A stretch of DNA of 64,000 nt from Bradysia coprophila (Eukaryota > Arthropoda > Insecta > Diptera > Sciaridae), in contig NW_023503374.1 in the NCBI RefSeq assembly GCF_014529535.1, positions 8,487,685 through 8,551,684 of the forward strand. Direction: 5' to 3'. The notes beneath the pieces were generated by a model. That model saw only the letters and a list, made by a program, of their open reading frames with translations, did no database searches and was not told the origin of the DNA. Shown here in pieces: positions 34,463 through 52,900 of this stretch. The translations under genes were made by a program, and so were the position numbers. Every line of letters starts with the position of its first letter. Positions within the stretch are counted from its first letter, which is position 1.

Positions 34463-36993
34463 AGTTGAAACGAGCCGTCAGAACAGTCTGACCCAAGTAG
34501 CATTTCATAACCGCGGTTGGAAAATGACTTATTCGTTGCAAACTTTTTCGTTGTCCAACGGTTATGTAACGAATAAGTTATGCTCAAAATAACTTATTCG
34601 TTATATAACCGTTTCACAACTAATTCGTTATCATTCAATTTTTAACGAATTAGTGGTGCAACCGTTAATAAACGAATAAGTGAATAGATAATTTTTGCCA
34701 AAAAATTATTCGTCAATTAACCGTTATGCAACCAATAAGTTGAGGAAATCTCTTTCACTTTCAATTCGTCGTAAAACGGTTGAGCAACTAATCCATTTGC
34801 AAATTTGCGTCAGTTGGAATCAAGATGTCATGCTAAAAAGTTCGCTCGGAATACCTATCGATGAGACACTTTTTATGCTTTAGTGTTTCAGTTTTCATAC
34901 GATGTCACTATGTGAAACAATGAAATTTGAAGAATGTTTGTGCTGAAAATTGTGAAAATTTTTCTAACTTATTGCCAATTCGTAAATCAACATTTTATTG
35001 GTCAATTTCACTAGTTTTGTTTACCGCTGTTGTCGACGTTAGGTTTCTTTATGTTGTTTGTTAGGTCTCTTGATAGGAGTTAGGGTCGACAACATTATCT
35101 TACAATAAAGGTGAAATTGATGGATAAAACTTTGTGGAATTGGCATTAAGACAATACGGTGCTAATTATCAAAGATGTAGAAAAACGAGTGGAAAAACGT
35201 GCGACTGACTGAATTGTTGACTAAAATCGAACCGTGAATAAAATAAGAACAATTCACAGTGCCTCTTACTTTATTTACGCACCAAATGATGAATGATAAT
35301 AAATAATTAAAAAAAAAAATCAGTTGAATTGCTGTGCATAAAAACATCTTTTCAGTACATAAATAATGTAAATTGATTTACGAATATTGCACATACAATT
35401 TTCAAGAAAAAACGTGTTCTTGAAAGTGTAGCTATAAGCTGAAAATAATGATAAACGAAAAAGTTGTGAAACGGTAGTACAACTAATAAGTAAGACGGTA
35501 TCGAATTTTCAAATGTGATTTATAAGTCCTACGTCGGTCATACAACCGTTTTACAACTTTAACCAATTCGTTGTGTAATCGTCTTACAACCAATTCGTTA
35601 CTAGAATCTTACAACTTTCGCAACTGGGCAAAAACCGTTGCACCCGTTATTGCAAAGTTGTAGCAACGTTGCGACAACTAATTAGTTATTTTGGGTTATC
35701 TTCAAATAATTTATAACCGCGGTGTAATAACAGTTGCACAACCGAATTTTAACCGTTGAATGCTACTTGGGCGAGCGTTCGCTGCGACTGAGCCCCGTAC
35801 GAACCCGTACATCTATTGCGTACGCGACCCTAGTTCGTCGGTCGCCCTACTCTTACCCTAAACCTACTAACCTAAAATTCTTATGAAATGTGCACGTCTT
35901 AAAAATTGCGCATAGCGCAATTACGAAGCCCCGTACGACGTTCCTTTCAACTGTAACCCAAACTTAAAAAATTTTGCAACAATTTATATTAACCTATATT
36001 TACCTATAAATAAACATTTTACTAATAAATATGCTAGTATATAGCTCAAAAGAACTATCTACACCGTTATATAGCTCAATATAGCTGTATATATTTATAA
36101 ATAGATATCCATATTTGGGATGCTTGAAACACCCCACACACATAACCAATCACTTCCCACTGATCAGTAGCTTTGTAAGTATCATTTTCACCGATTTCTA
36201 TTGTTTTTACAAAAATCCAAAATGGCGGCCGACGGCCATTTTGTTAGGAGACCGGAAATTTTATTGACGCTTTACATTCGTTAATACCTTTCAAACAAAA
36301 AAAAATTCATGAAATTCGGTCAAAGTTTACTCGAGATATTAACAAAAAACACCACGTTCACTGTACGGCCGAGTAGCCACATATAAGCTCACTCCAAGAG
36401 ACCTAGCTCACGCTCCGGTAAACCGAATTCCATGAACTTTTTTTCCCTGATTGGTACGGTCAATACCTATCTAATAAAGCAAAATCCATCTAAATCCGTT
36501 CAAATTTGGCCAACCTACAAGCACACCGAGCGGTCTAACTAACGAGTCGATCATCCGATTTCCATAAACTTTTTTTTGTCGATCGGTATTGTAAATACCT
36601 TTTATTTGACGTATCACTTACATGTGTAGCCTTTGAATGGCCGCAGATATCTTCGGAAAACGTTAAATCACTTATGGGGCCCCAGCTCGGGAGAGGTCGA
36701 CCCAAAATCGCCCATCTTCGAACTTAGCCTCACTATTTCGACTATCTTTCAGGGAATTTTTTTTTTTGAAATCGGATTTGATTTACTCAAGATATCGACG
36801 TGACAGACGGACGGACAGACGGACAGACGGACAGACGGACGGACGGACGGACGGACGGACAAAATTTTTATTGCGGATTCGTTATCTATGAACATAGGCA
36901 AACACTTTGCCCTTACCGTCTGCTTCGAATTCCATCAATTACACACGGCATCGTAATCCTATTAGCCCCTTGTACTTCGTACGGGGCTAAAAA
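34463..36993 (+). mobile_element. Family A repeat, forward copy split by a nested element
   Basis: START is cut after CAGAACAGTC (34480-34488) and resumes as GAGCGTTCGCTGCGACTGAG at 35773. The BODY (35800-36800) has diverged and no longer shows regular 145-bp monomers. A GGAC/GACAGACG tract lies at 36804-36860, and END closes at 36993 with GTACTTCGTACGGGGCTAAAAA. Confidence 0.8.
34492..35771. mobile_element. Nested TIR element with CCCAAGTAGCATT ends
   Basis: A 1280-bp element interrupts the START module of a family A repeat. Its ends CCCAAGTAGCATT / AATGCTACTTGGG are inverted and perfect; CCGCGGTT also occurs near both ends. The inside is rich in repeated words such as AACGAATAAGTT and CAACCGTT. 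The flanks TGA and CGA may be a worn 3-bp duplication. No transposase frame is seen. Confidence 0.85.
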
Positions 36994-37503
36994 GTAACGG
37001 GTTTTGTAACGTTCTCTATGCAATACTTTAAACAAAGGAAGTAGGAGAATTGGTAAACTTTCCAACAAAAATTTCGTTCTTCTCGGCAGCCTGGGATATA
37101 CGTATAACGTTGTGCAACATGACATACGTTCCAAACAGTGACCTTCGACACACTCATCCGTCTTTAACTCCGGAATAAGTATTACCCACCTTATATGAGT
37201 CTTGAGAGCCAGGCATTCGTCAGTAAATTACGAAGCGGCGTTCAAAAACTCTGAAATTTCGAATTTATCCGATGCATTCGAATTAAGAGGCAAATAAAAC
37301 GAAGTTTTATCTCTAAAATTGTCGTATATTGTCGGAAACTATAGCACGTACAAATCCTGGCGTTAAATGTTTTATAATTAGTGTAACACTGAACGTGACA
37401 AAAAACGTTGATTCCTCACAAAAATAGGACCGAGAAAAGAAGAGCATTTTTGACATTTAAATATGTGTGAAACATGTGATGTAAGTACGACGAATGGATA
37501 CAT
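36994..37503. other. Intergenic, 3' flank of Art4
   Basis: Holds the 3' flank of the minus-strand Art4 gene. No AATAAA is seen close to the stop, and no other gene or repeat is recognised. Confidence 0.5.
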
Positions 37504-40295
37504 TCATTGATGCTGCCACAACGACAGATCGTGTCCGAATTGCTGCAAGATAAAAAAAAATCTTTCAATTCCACTGTCTCGACGGTCTCTCAATTATAAC
37601 ATTGCTCTTACCGGCTGTATCGGCATCTGAGTCTGGATATTATTTAAAATTACTTGATGATGCCCTAGATTGTTACTCGTAAGCGGCGTCGTCACAAATA
37701 GTGAAGGCGAGATAGCGCCTCCGATCAATTGTTGAGCTGCCTGATTCTGTGTCGATGTTTGCGGTAATAATATGTTCGAAACGCCGATGTTGGAGTTCGT
37801 CAAATTTATTCCGGTGAGTGGTGTCGTTGCCAGTCCAGCAATGTTGCCTTGGATATTAGTTGTCAGTGTTGGAATCGCACTTTGGCGTCCATTTCGGCCA
37901 GTACTCGAAATACAACCGGGATGAATGTTGGGTTGATCAGCTGAAAAGGGAAACGAATTTGTCAATCGGATTCTGGTGGTCGAAATTCCAAAAACACTTT
38001 TGCCTTACAGATTCCCAAAAGACTGGTGTTGGTTATAGTTTGCGATAAATCCATTTGAACATCACCCATGCCATTGACAACTGAAATAAAAAATTTGAGT
38101 CCCACGTTCGCAATTTTACTTCATTTGATTAACATACCTAATGGTTGCACATCGACCTGCCCCCAGTAGTTATTGTCATTCGGTGAAGTATTAGTCTGCG
38201 CGGGGGCCGAAACAATTGGACCACCAGAATAGCGGAAGTACGGATTCTTCAGATCCATCGTATTGGTTGACGAAATCGACGTGCCTTCGATGTGAATCTC
38301 CATTGTGACATCGTAGCTTTGCCTGCGATAGAAAGATGTTGTAAACTACCGATATGTGAACAATTCAATTGGCGTACCTTTTATTAGCAACTAAGGTGAC
38401 GTGACCACCGACGAGTTGGCCCTGTTTCACGAAAATCGGATTCATTAACAGACATCGAACTTGGTACCAGTGCGTTAGGGGTTCTGTCGGTGCTGTTGAC
38501 AGCCAAACTTGCTGATCGGTTCCATTGAATTCAACATCAAACCAAAAGGCTAGACCGTGACACGTGCCAGTCTCCAGGATGTGAAATTCCAGTGGAATGT
38601 CTAGATAACAGAATTCGGTGTTACAGTGACGACTACCACATTCTACGCACTCTAAGTCTGAGTAAAATTTCATGCGAACTACATCCTAATCCTGCAGAGT
38701 TCATTCAGAGCGAAATAACTCACCGATTTTGTGTAAATCTGTTTCGTTGGCTTCTAAAAAGTTGCAAATATGTCGAACGGATTTGCTCATACAGCAACGT
38801 ATGTCGAATGTGTCAACAATTGGCTGGCGAAAGTATTCCTTCATTGCTGCAGTTCGCATGGTACTCAAATCGACACCGTGGAACGAATTATGACACCAGA
38901 AATTCGCTTTGTTGTACTGTTCGATGTAGAGCGCTTCGTCATGAAACGGAGCAACGTGCAAATCGGCTCGGGATGGGAACATTTTACCACCGGGTTTTAA
39001 CCACTTCTTAGCATGCAAATATGTTTCCAACATTCGTTCGTTGTACAGCATGTATCCTGTCGATGGATGGATGTGGTGTTGAAATCAGGTTCGAATCGGT
39101 TGAATTTCCTATTTTGACAACAACTTACCCATTGGTTCTGAGATGATAATATCGACTTTTTCGGGTAGTTCAATCTCTTCAATTTTTCCAGCGATCACCT
39201 GCAATAATTCGTGTAGATATAGCCAACGCGTGAAGTCTTGCATAAGCAAATCGAAAATTTACCTGGATAACGTTTCCTCTCTTATTCGTTTCGATTAACT
39301 TAATAGCGTGCTCGGCCATGTTACTAGCTTCCACAGCGTAGACTTTTGCAGCTCCAGCATCCGAAGCGAAAAAACTCAAGATACCCGATCCGGCACCAAC
39401 GTCAAGACAAACCTAAAACGGATCGTTGTTTAACCATCACGTATTAACGAGAGACGCAAGCGATAGTATCTTATAGTAGACACTTGAATAAATGCGGTTG
39501 CCTTGCACGTACCTTATTTTCAAAGTCGCTTTTGTTACTGTGAATGGCTTTCTGATACGTGCTGGTTCGAACATAGTCCTGCATCATGTTTTGCTGTTGA
39601 CTGAGGTAACCATAAAATTGGAAGTATTGCGAAGCCGACGTTTCTTCGGTTCGATTCGAGAATACGGACGTAACAGATAAATTTCCGCGAAGGGTGGAGA
39701 CGTTGTTTCGAAATTGTCGGACATCTGGAACGAGATTCACTTGAAATTTCTGCACATACGACAATCGTGAGTACAAATTGATCTATCTGCGGCGTCGAGA
39801 CCAGTGCGAATAGATTAAATTTCGAGAAAGCATTTTGTACTCACGGCTGTAATATCTAATCATGCCACTTACCGTTGATACTTTGAAATTTCACGGCGAT
39901 GTTCACCTTCTGCGCATCAATGATAACAGCCCTGTCACCTAAGCCTTCTCGTGAATGAAGGGAAACATGGTTCAGCGAATGTTCAAAAATAAATAGAAGG
40001 CAAATAGGGGGCAGCCAGTATTCAATTACCTGCACAGTCTGTGTCAGCTGTTAAATCGAACGTGTATAGCGCCTTTTCATCAATTTCATCGCCTTCCGAC
40101 CCTAAACGATACACGAAAAATATTCAGTTTCACAAGGAATGTCGTAGATGTGCGCTCCGAATTACCTTCGACAACTTTACAGCTCATTATGCCGGATTCT
40201 ATGGTTGAGCAATGAAATGTGCATAATTTTTCCGGCTTGTTGGAGTCGGTTTCATCAACAAGATCACACACAGTTACTGAGTAAATTGTAGCCAT
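37504..40295 (-). CDS. Art4: Arginine methyltransferase 4 (CARM1/PRMT4)
   Basis: Twelve coding exons in order of translation: 40295-40166, 40101-40030, 39938-39873, 39724-39513, 39412-39263, 39198-39129, 39056-38724, 38600-38378, 38322-38138, 38080-38009, 37940-37612, 37542-37504. Phases agree throughout (626 residues). An N-terminal PH-like domain (about 1-90) is followed by the type I PRMT core: SAM motif LDVGAGSG (163-170), the double-E loop in SEPMGYMLYNE (Glu231, Glu240) and the THW loop (387-389). After about 480 a low-complexity Asn/Thr/Gln-rich tail appears, longer than in Drosophila. CARM1 asymmetrically dimethylates arginines of histone H3 and of coactivators and splicing factors. 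The last exon is inferred from a strong donor at 37611 and acceptor at 37543; without splicing the protein stops at 37594 (619 residues). Confidence 0.94.
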
Positions 40296-41070
40296 GTTGT
40301 TGATTGTTTGGAAAGCCGGTTAGCTCCTAAATGAATTAGCATGAAAGGAAATTAGTCTGTAATCGCACAATAGACAGATGTTTATAAACTCTGCTTGATG
40401 AGATTCACAGTCGGCATCAAAAAGTGACAACCGAAAACTAATCAATACATTTTTGAAATCTAATCGGAAATTGCGAGTAACTAAGCACCCGAACACTTCA
40501 ACTTCGATTCTTACCGCTTTAATAAATACTGAACTTGTTCAATTTGTAAAAAAATGTTTAAAAAGTCAAGCTCATTATTAGCTTAAAACATGAAATTAAA
40601 TGTAGACAAGCCGCTAAAAACACGAATTCTGAAAGTTGTCATCAAATGCACATTAAAAAAAACTTCGCCCGCCGCAAAATGTCATTTTTATGGTTTGTGC
40701 GTCGATGTGTTTTGCGAACGGCCGGCAACAGATAGAGCTATGAGCAGTAGTATTATGAAAAATATTTTTACTGTTATGATTAGCGAGAAGGAAATATCAT
40801 TCAGACGACTCAGGATAGATTCCCGCTAGGCAAAATAAGGCTTGATTTCCACTTATCAAAAAAGTACTCAATTTTTGCTTTGTTTACTTGACAGCTCGCT
40901 CGCTCATGTAGTACTTTTTGTTGAGTAGGTAAAGTGCAGCGAGCCGTTGTCATTTTATTTCCATTGATTCATCTGTAAGGCAAACCAATTCAACACAAGC
41001 ATACAATTGCTGTGTAGGTCAATGAAAGTATAAACCAGGTATGGTCTGGTAAACAAACTCACCTCTCATA
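40296..41070. other. Intergenic, 5' flank of Art4
   Basis: Upstream flank of the minus-strand Art4 gene. A short palindrome pairs AAAAGTACT (about 40860) with AGTACTTTT (about 40911). The 79-codon frame at 40590-40829 looks like chance. Confidence 0.5.
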
Positions 41071-42735
41071 GGTGAGTTTTTAGCCCCGTACGAAGTACTG
41101 GGGGCTTATAAGATTAATATGCCGTTTGTAACACGTCGAATTGGAAGCAGACAGTAAGGGCAAAGCATTTGGTTATGTTCATAGATGACGAATCCGCAAT
41201 AAAAAAAATATCCGTCCGTCCGTCCGTCCGTCCGTCCGTCTGTGACCCCTCTAGCTTGAGCAAATCACAACCTTTTTTCAAAATTCTTTTTTTCCCCGAT
41301 TGGTATCGACAAAAGTAAGGTCAAGTTCGAAAATGGGCATGGTAGGGTCGGCCCTTCCAGAGCTAGGGCCCAGGGCCCTATAGATGTTTTTCAGTCTTTC
41401 GACGATATCTACCGAAATACGCACGCAATAGATGCTGGTGATGTATCAAATAAAAGGTATTGACGAGTAGAACAAAGTTGCTGAACATCGTTTTTGGGTA
41501 AGATGCAACGCGGGCTTGTTGGGAGGGCTCAAAGGTCGTTACTCGGCCCTAAGTGTTTTTTGCACATTCGAGTAAATCTCATCCGATTTTGCTAGTTTTT
41601 GTTTCTTTTGAGAGATAATTGAATGCCGAATGGAATGATGACAAAAAAAGTTTCAAATTTGGGCCCTTGGACTAAGGCCGCTACTCGGCCCTACGTGTTT
41701 TTTGCACATAAATCGAGGAGTAAATCTCATCCGATTTTGCTAGTTTTTGTTTCATTTGAGAGATAATTGAATGTCGAATAGAATGATGACAAAAAAAGTT
41801 TCAAATTTGGGCCCTTGGACTAAGGCCGCTACTCGGCCCTAAGGGTTTTTTGCACATAAATCGAGTAAATCTCATCCGATTTTGCTAGACTTAGTTTTTT
41901 ATGGAAGGTAATTGAATACCGAAAAGAACGTGGCGAAAAAAGTTTCAAATTTGGGCCCTTGGACTAAGGCCGCTACTCGGCCCTAAGTGTTTTTTGCACA
42001 TAAATCGAGTAAATCTCATCCGATTTTGCTAGTTTTTGTTTCATTTGAGAGATAATTGAATACCTAATAGAAAGTTGGCAAAAAATGTTGGGTTTCTAAA
42101 ATAATGTCGTAAATTGTTGGTTTTGTTTGAGAGGTACTTCGTACGGGCTTTCGTAATGGGACATTGAACTTTTGACATTTTTTGTATTTTAATTAAGAAT
42201 GTTATTGTAAACAAAAAATTGTTCTACACTATTACAGAATTTTCAAGTTTTGTACTTTTAATTCATATTTGAATTACGGCTACGACCCAAATTCAACCTA
42301 AAAGCAAACCTTTTTCGTGAGAGAATTAAGAAAAAATGACATGAGAAGAAAAGAGAGGCATATAGAGACGTATAGTCTTTTTTATGTTTGACTGATCCTT
42401 GAAAATCAGAAAACAATTAATTAAAAATATAAATGTTTATAATTTTGCGATAGTTTTGAATAATTTGTTGCTTAGAATAATGTTGTCTATCGAAATTATT
42501 GAAACTTCAGTCCCCCATTGCGCTATGTGCAATTTTAAAAATGAACACTTTCAGTAAATTTGACCATGCCCAACTTGACTTGCATTTTGGTAACAGACGC
42601 ATTAGAGGGTTGTAGACGTATTAGGGTTCCGGGCGTATTACGGCTACGGACGTATTATGGTTACGGACGAAATAGGATTACGGGTCGTACGGGGCTAAGT
42701 CGCAGCAAACGCTCCGACTGTTCTGATGCCTTGTT
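41071..42735 (-). mobile_element. Family A repeat, complete reverse copy with an insertion
   Basis: Read on the minus strand: START (complement ends at about 42735), BODY with 145-bp monomers, GGAC tract (41213-41240) and END (hairpin at 41078-41105). This is the plain module order. A stretch at 42159-42523 is absent from the other copies and interrupts the motif AATTGCGCATAGCGCAATT. Confidence 0.85.
42159..42523. mobile_element. Small insertion inside a family A repeat
   Basis: About 365 bp bounded by GGGACATTGAA and TTCAGTCCCCC, imperfect inverted ends, with a likely 2-bp AT duplication where the host motif is cut. AT-rich and non-coding; recognised by comparing this copy with the intact ones at 1-5.7 kb. 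Confidence 0.65.
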
Positions 42736-44092
42736 TTAATATGCAATCGCTATGTCCTCCGCTCCATACAAAGTTTGACATTCGACCATACCTTGTGTTG
42801 ACGTTCATTGGTGTAGGTATACGCAATTCACGCCGTATGTGCGGTCGAAATTCAAAATTGAAAGTGCTGAGGTCTTTCTAACGAAGCGTCATTTTCATAC
42901 AAGCGAAGCGTTGAAATGTACAGATAGGAACACAGTTCGTGAAAAATGCATGCAAAATCGACCGTTGCAAAATGCTTGCAAAATATGACATAAAATGTAT
43001 GAGCCAAATGACAAATATTTTGCAAGCACAGTGTAAACATCAGGTTTACACCGAGCTTGCAAAATATTTGACAGATAACATATTTTGCATGGGTCCATTT
43101 TTCATGCATTTTTCACGATCTGTGTACTAGCCTTATTTTTCGGTTCACATTTTCATCGAATCGTTCACTTAAAATTCAAATTTTAGGCACACTTACGGCG
43201 TGAATTTTGATCATTATCATAATAGGGATATACACAAGGTTCTGAACGAATAGGTTAGCACTCTTCTTTCTGAGTTGATCAAGAAAGCTGTGACATCAAA
43301 GCCATCAAAGTTTCAAATCCTGAAACACATACAAACTTAGCAGGTAAAATTTGTTTTAATTTTATTTTATAAATAAATTAAAAGTTCACCAGTGGAATCA
43401 ATAAAGGAGTTTCTAGTAATTCAATTGATTCAGCCCCGGTCTCAAAGAACTCGGTATGTCTTGTTTCTTTCAGAATATTGGAGTTCTGACAAGTTTTTCG
43501 ATACTCTGTTGACAAAATTTCGATACTCTGTGGTGACGTGGTGTGCAGTGACAATACTTTGCTTCCAAGTCCAACGTCTCATAAAATATTTATTTAATTT
43601 TTAAAACAACAAATTTGACAATAGATTTACATATCTCGAGAAGTGACAAATCAAACGGTTCACATTCCATCAGCTGTGTCATTTTCAAAGTTTTCAAACC
43701 TTGGCAACCTTGGTCACCATTTTGGTTTTAGCACCTCACACTCCATAGTTGTTGCGACGCACATTTCGTAACACTTCGCCGAAACGTACGTGCCGCCATT
43801 GTTATAAGTGAAATTTGTTATAGACAGATTTGTTGCTTCACGCTGCTGCAATAAATTAAGTTTTTTACGGTCAAAAACATAGATAAAATACAAGTGAACA
43901 AATTCAAACTGTAAGTGAAGCCATCGGACAACGAAGTAATTCAAATTTAACTTAGCTTTGTTGTTGTAGAACTCGGAAACTGTTGATTTTCCTCACGCCA
44001 AAGTCTTCTTCTTTGGGTGATGGTGCAGCCTCGATTAGTGTCTGAATTTTGACGTACATCGCAATCGCTGATAATTAAACAAAAATCTTGAA
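42736..44092. other. Intergenic between family A repeat and RPB1
   Basis: Contains the palindromic repeat at 42917-43132. The 5' flank of RPB1 lies at its right end; a short minus-strand reading frame near 43.74-43.81 kb is treated in the findings. No other gene is seen. Confidence 0.5.
42917..43132. repeat. Palindromic MITE-like repeat with CACAGATCGTGAAAAATGCAT ends
   Basis: The left end has ACAGTTCGTGAAAAATGCAT; the right end has its inverse ATGCATTTTTCACGATCTGT. Inside, TTGCAAAATATTTG-type words recur in both orientations, and GTAAACATCAGGTTTAC forms a central hairpin. A further solo end with ACACAGATCGTGAAAAATGCA is at 50660-50681. Confidence 0.7.
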
Positions 44093-49977
<5,885 letters not shown>

Positions 49978-52900
49978 AATGTATTTTTGACATATTTTTC
50001 TTATTAAGTTTGACCATATGGATTGCATTTAATGGATTACAATGTGACTATAATGTTCAATTACAATATTATTTAATGAAATGAATTATATTGATGAAAG
50101 ATTTTGGAATAATTTCACTTGTTTCGTTTAATTTTCAACTCATTGAAGACAGAAAAGAGTATCACTCTCAATTCCCTTGCTTCCCGTGAGTCATTAATCA
50201 CCTTAATTTCCTTTTTCGAAGTCAATTGAGTCAGTTGAGGCTTGGAGCAGTTTTAATTCAGGTCTTGCAAAATTTGCTCAACATACAGAGACCTAGCCAA
50301 TAGATCAAAATTAATCTGATTCCCAGTTGACATCTGTAGCTTTCCGTTGGACGCATATCGGCGCTGCAGTAGTTAATACATTAAAACTTAAATCGTGTAT
50401 TGAGTCCAAACGATAACCTGTTATCATGATTCTGATTGGATATTTAACCTTAAATGGCGTGAATTGAACCGGTTTCAAGGCTTCTAAGAAAAATAAGAAA
50501 CAGAACTGATCCCATTGGAGAGATATCATGTCCAAAATATGGTGTCTTTACATTAGTACCGAGGATGCATATTACCAACGTTCCCTAAAAAATATAGGAC
50601 TGTTAAAAATCTGTTTTCCTTCTTGGTTCTTTTATGCATTTTGTAATCGCAATACTAGTACACAGATCGTGAAAAATGCAAAAGCAACAAAAACAGAGGC
50701 TAAATTTTATTTTAGGGGACAAGTCACGATCGGAATTTTTCTTGATCCCATAGGTCGAGTATGACCCACTGATGTCATAAATGAAAACAGGGGAGACATA
50801 ACTTTTTCCGCGGCCTAATTCTTTCATTTATGACATCAGTGGGTCATACTCGATCTTGCCAAAACAGATCTCTCCGAGCCGACTGTATAAGAATTTTTAA
50901 CAGATTTTCTTTCATCGCCCTCACTTCGTTGTTTTATTATTCTTTATGTCACAGTAAGTGTGAATTTATTCAAAAACACTGAAGTGACTGGTCGCAGATA
51001 CCTGAAAGAGGTGCAGCAGTTTACGAAACTTACGAAACTTCAATTTTTATGAGTCATTGAAACCTTTTTTTAATTTGGCACATACTTTGAACCTTTTGAA
51101 CCACTTGGTGGATTTGTCTGAAATTTTAATTGGAGAAGATGAATCCAACCATAACAGTGAATTCGCTAAAACTTCAAACTTCAACTATTATCTCGTAAAC
51201 CTATAAATAATAAAATTCGCTCGAAAAAACGTTATTTGGTGAACTTTAAAGTTCGATGATTTTCCAAAATTTGATGGGTTGAGACACATTGTGAAAAATC
51301 AACTGCATTTCTATCTGGGACGGTGGGTATGGTTTAGTGGGATGTCAATGGAGAGCTTGAAGTAAGCTACAAAACTCCAGGTAAGAGCTTCCTGCTACTT
51401 GCTTCCTCGGCCGCCCAGAGCACTTCAAAAATTTCAGTTTTTTCGAGGTTTTTCACTTGTTGTGGCGGCTGGGTGGGACGAACATCGGCGTTTGTTGCTC
51501 AATAATATTCAGCTCATTGACCTTCATAAACGTGCACAATTTGACATTATTCACATCTCGCATGTTGGAGTACTTGATAAAAAACAACTTTCGCAACCAC
51601 TTCGGAGAAAAATTTTCTAAGGGCCATGACAGCCCAACAAAAATTTTTTGGGAAAAAGTTGTTCCACGATATTCTCAGAATTGAACGACGATTCATTTGA
51701 GTCATATCTCGATCGAAGCTGTTCGAAGTTTTGGCGAATTGACTCATAAAGTCAATAATTTCGGAGCTATGAGAGATTTAAGTGGGGGCTATTGAGCATT
51801 ATCGCGGAAATTATAAGAGATATAAAGTTCGGTTCAAAGGAAAATTCATAGTTTTGGACGAAGTCATCTGTTATCAACAGTGACGAAAAAAGGCATTCAG
51901 CTTTGACTAATACCATTTTATATTGCAAACTGCGTGTTAAAACTAATGAAGCAGAAGATTTTGCATGAATCTTTTGAATGTTTAGAACAAAATTACTCTG
52001 ATGATTTGACATCTGTGCTAAACCTTCAGCAAATCAGACACACAATAAAATACAAAATCAAAAATAAGTTTATCTCAAATATTGCGGAAAAAAATGTGTG
52101 TTAAATTGAACTTGTTGTTTGATTGAAAGATGTTTATATTTAGAGGACGGTATACGAGGGACAATGCCAATAACAGTATTAATTGAATTGTGAAGTAGAT
52201 TATATATATATATATATACATCCTCTTCAATCGATGATATCCTTAACAACACTGTTTGAATAAGAAATTCATATCCATTCGTACGAAAACTGAAAATTTA
52301 TCATTCGAATTTATTGAATTTAATTTCTTTGTTTGCCATTTGCCTATTTCAAAATACGTCATGCTGTGTAGCCGTCCCACATTTAGACACATCTCTAGTC
52401 CAAGGTGCAATATTAGTAGATTACATTCTATGTGAGAAATGGTGAAAATTGTATACGAGGGTGATACATTTTGTCAATCAATAAGTTTATGTAACTCCGA
52501 ATGGAATCTTTTGCATAAACACTTCTTGTAATCAAATGATAAAGCCGGAAAGACCTATAGTTGTCACTTTGTAGAACCTCAGAACACCATAAGTATACAA
52601 TGCAGGTATTCAATAAGAAAACCGGCTCTGTATGTGGCACTATTCAGTGAATTTGTTTCAAACAATTTTTAGTGAAATGGGTTCAAAAGCCACTGAATCA
52701 AAAAAAAAACCTTGTAACTAGATGTGGAGTTTGTATCGAGTTTTTCTTTGTCAGTGTACGTAATGATGATTCAAACTTGTGTCGTCGCAAAAGTTTATTC
52801 GAATTCGTTGAAACATTTAAATCCCTTCAATTTATTTGTTTCAACTGTTAAAATTGAAAGGGAGCATATAAATATCGAAAACGAACTGTATATAAACCTT

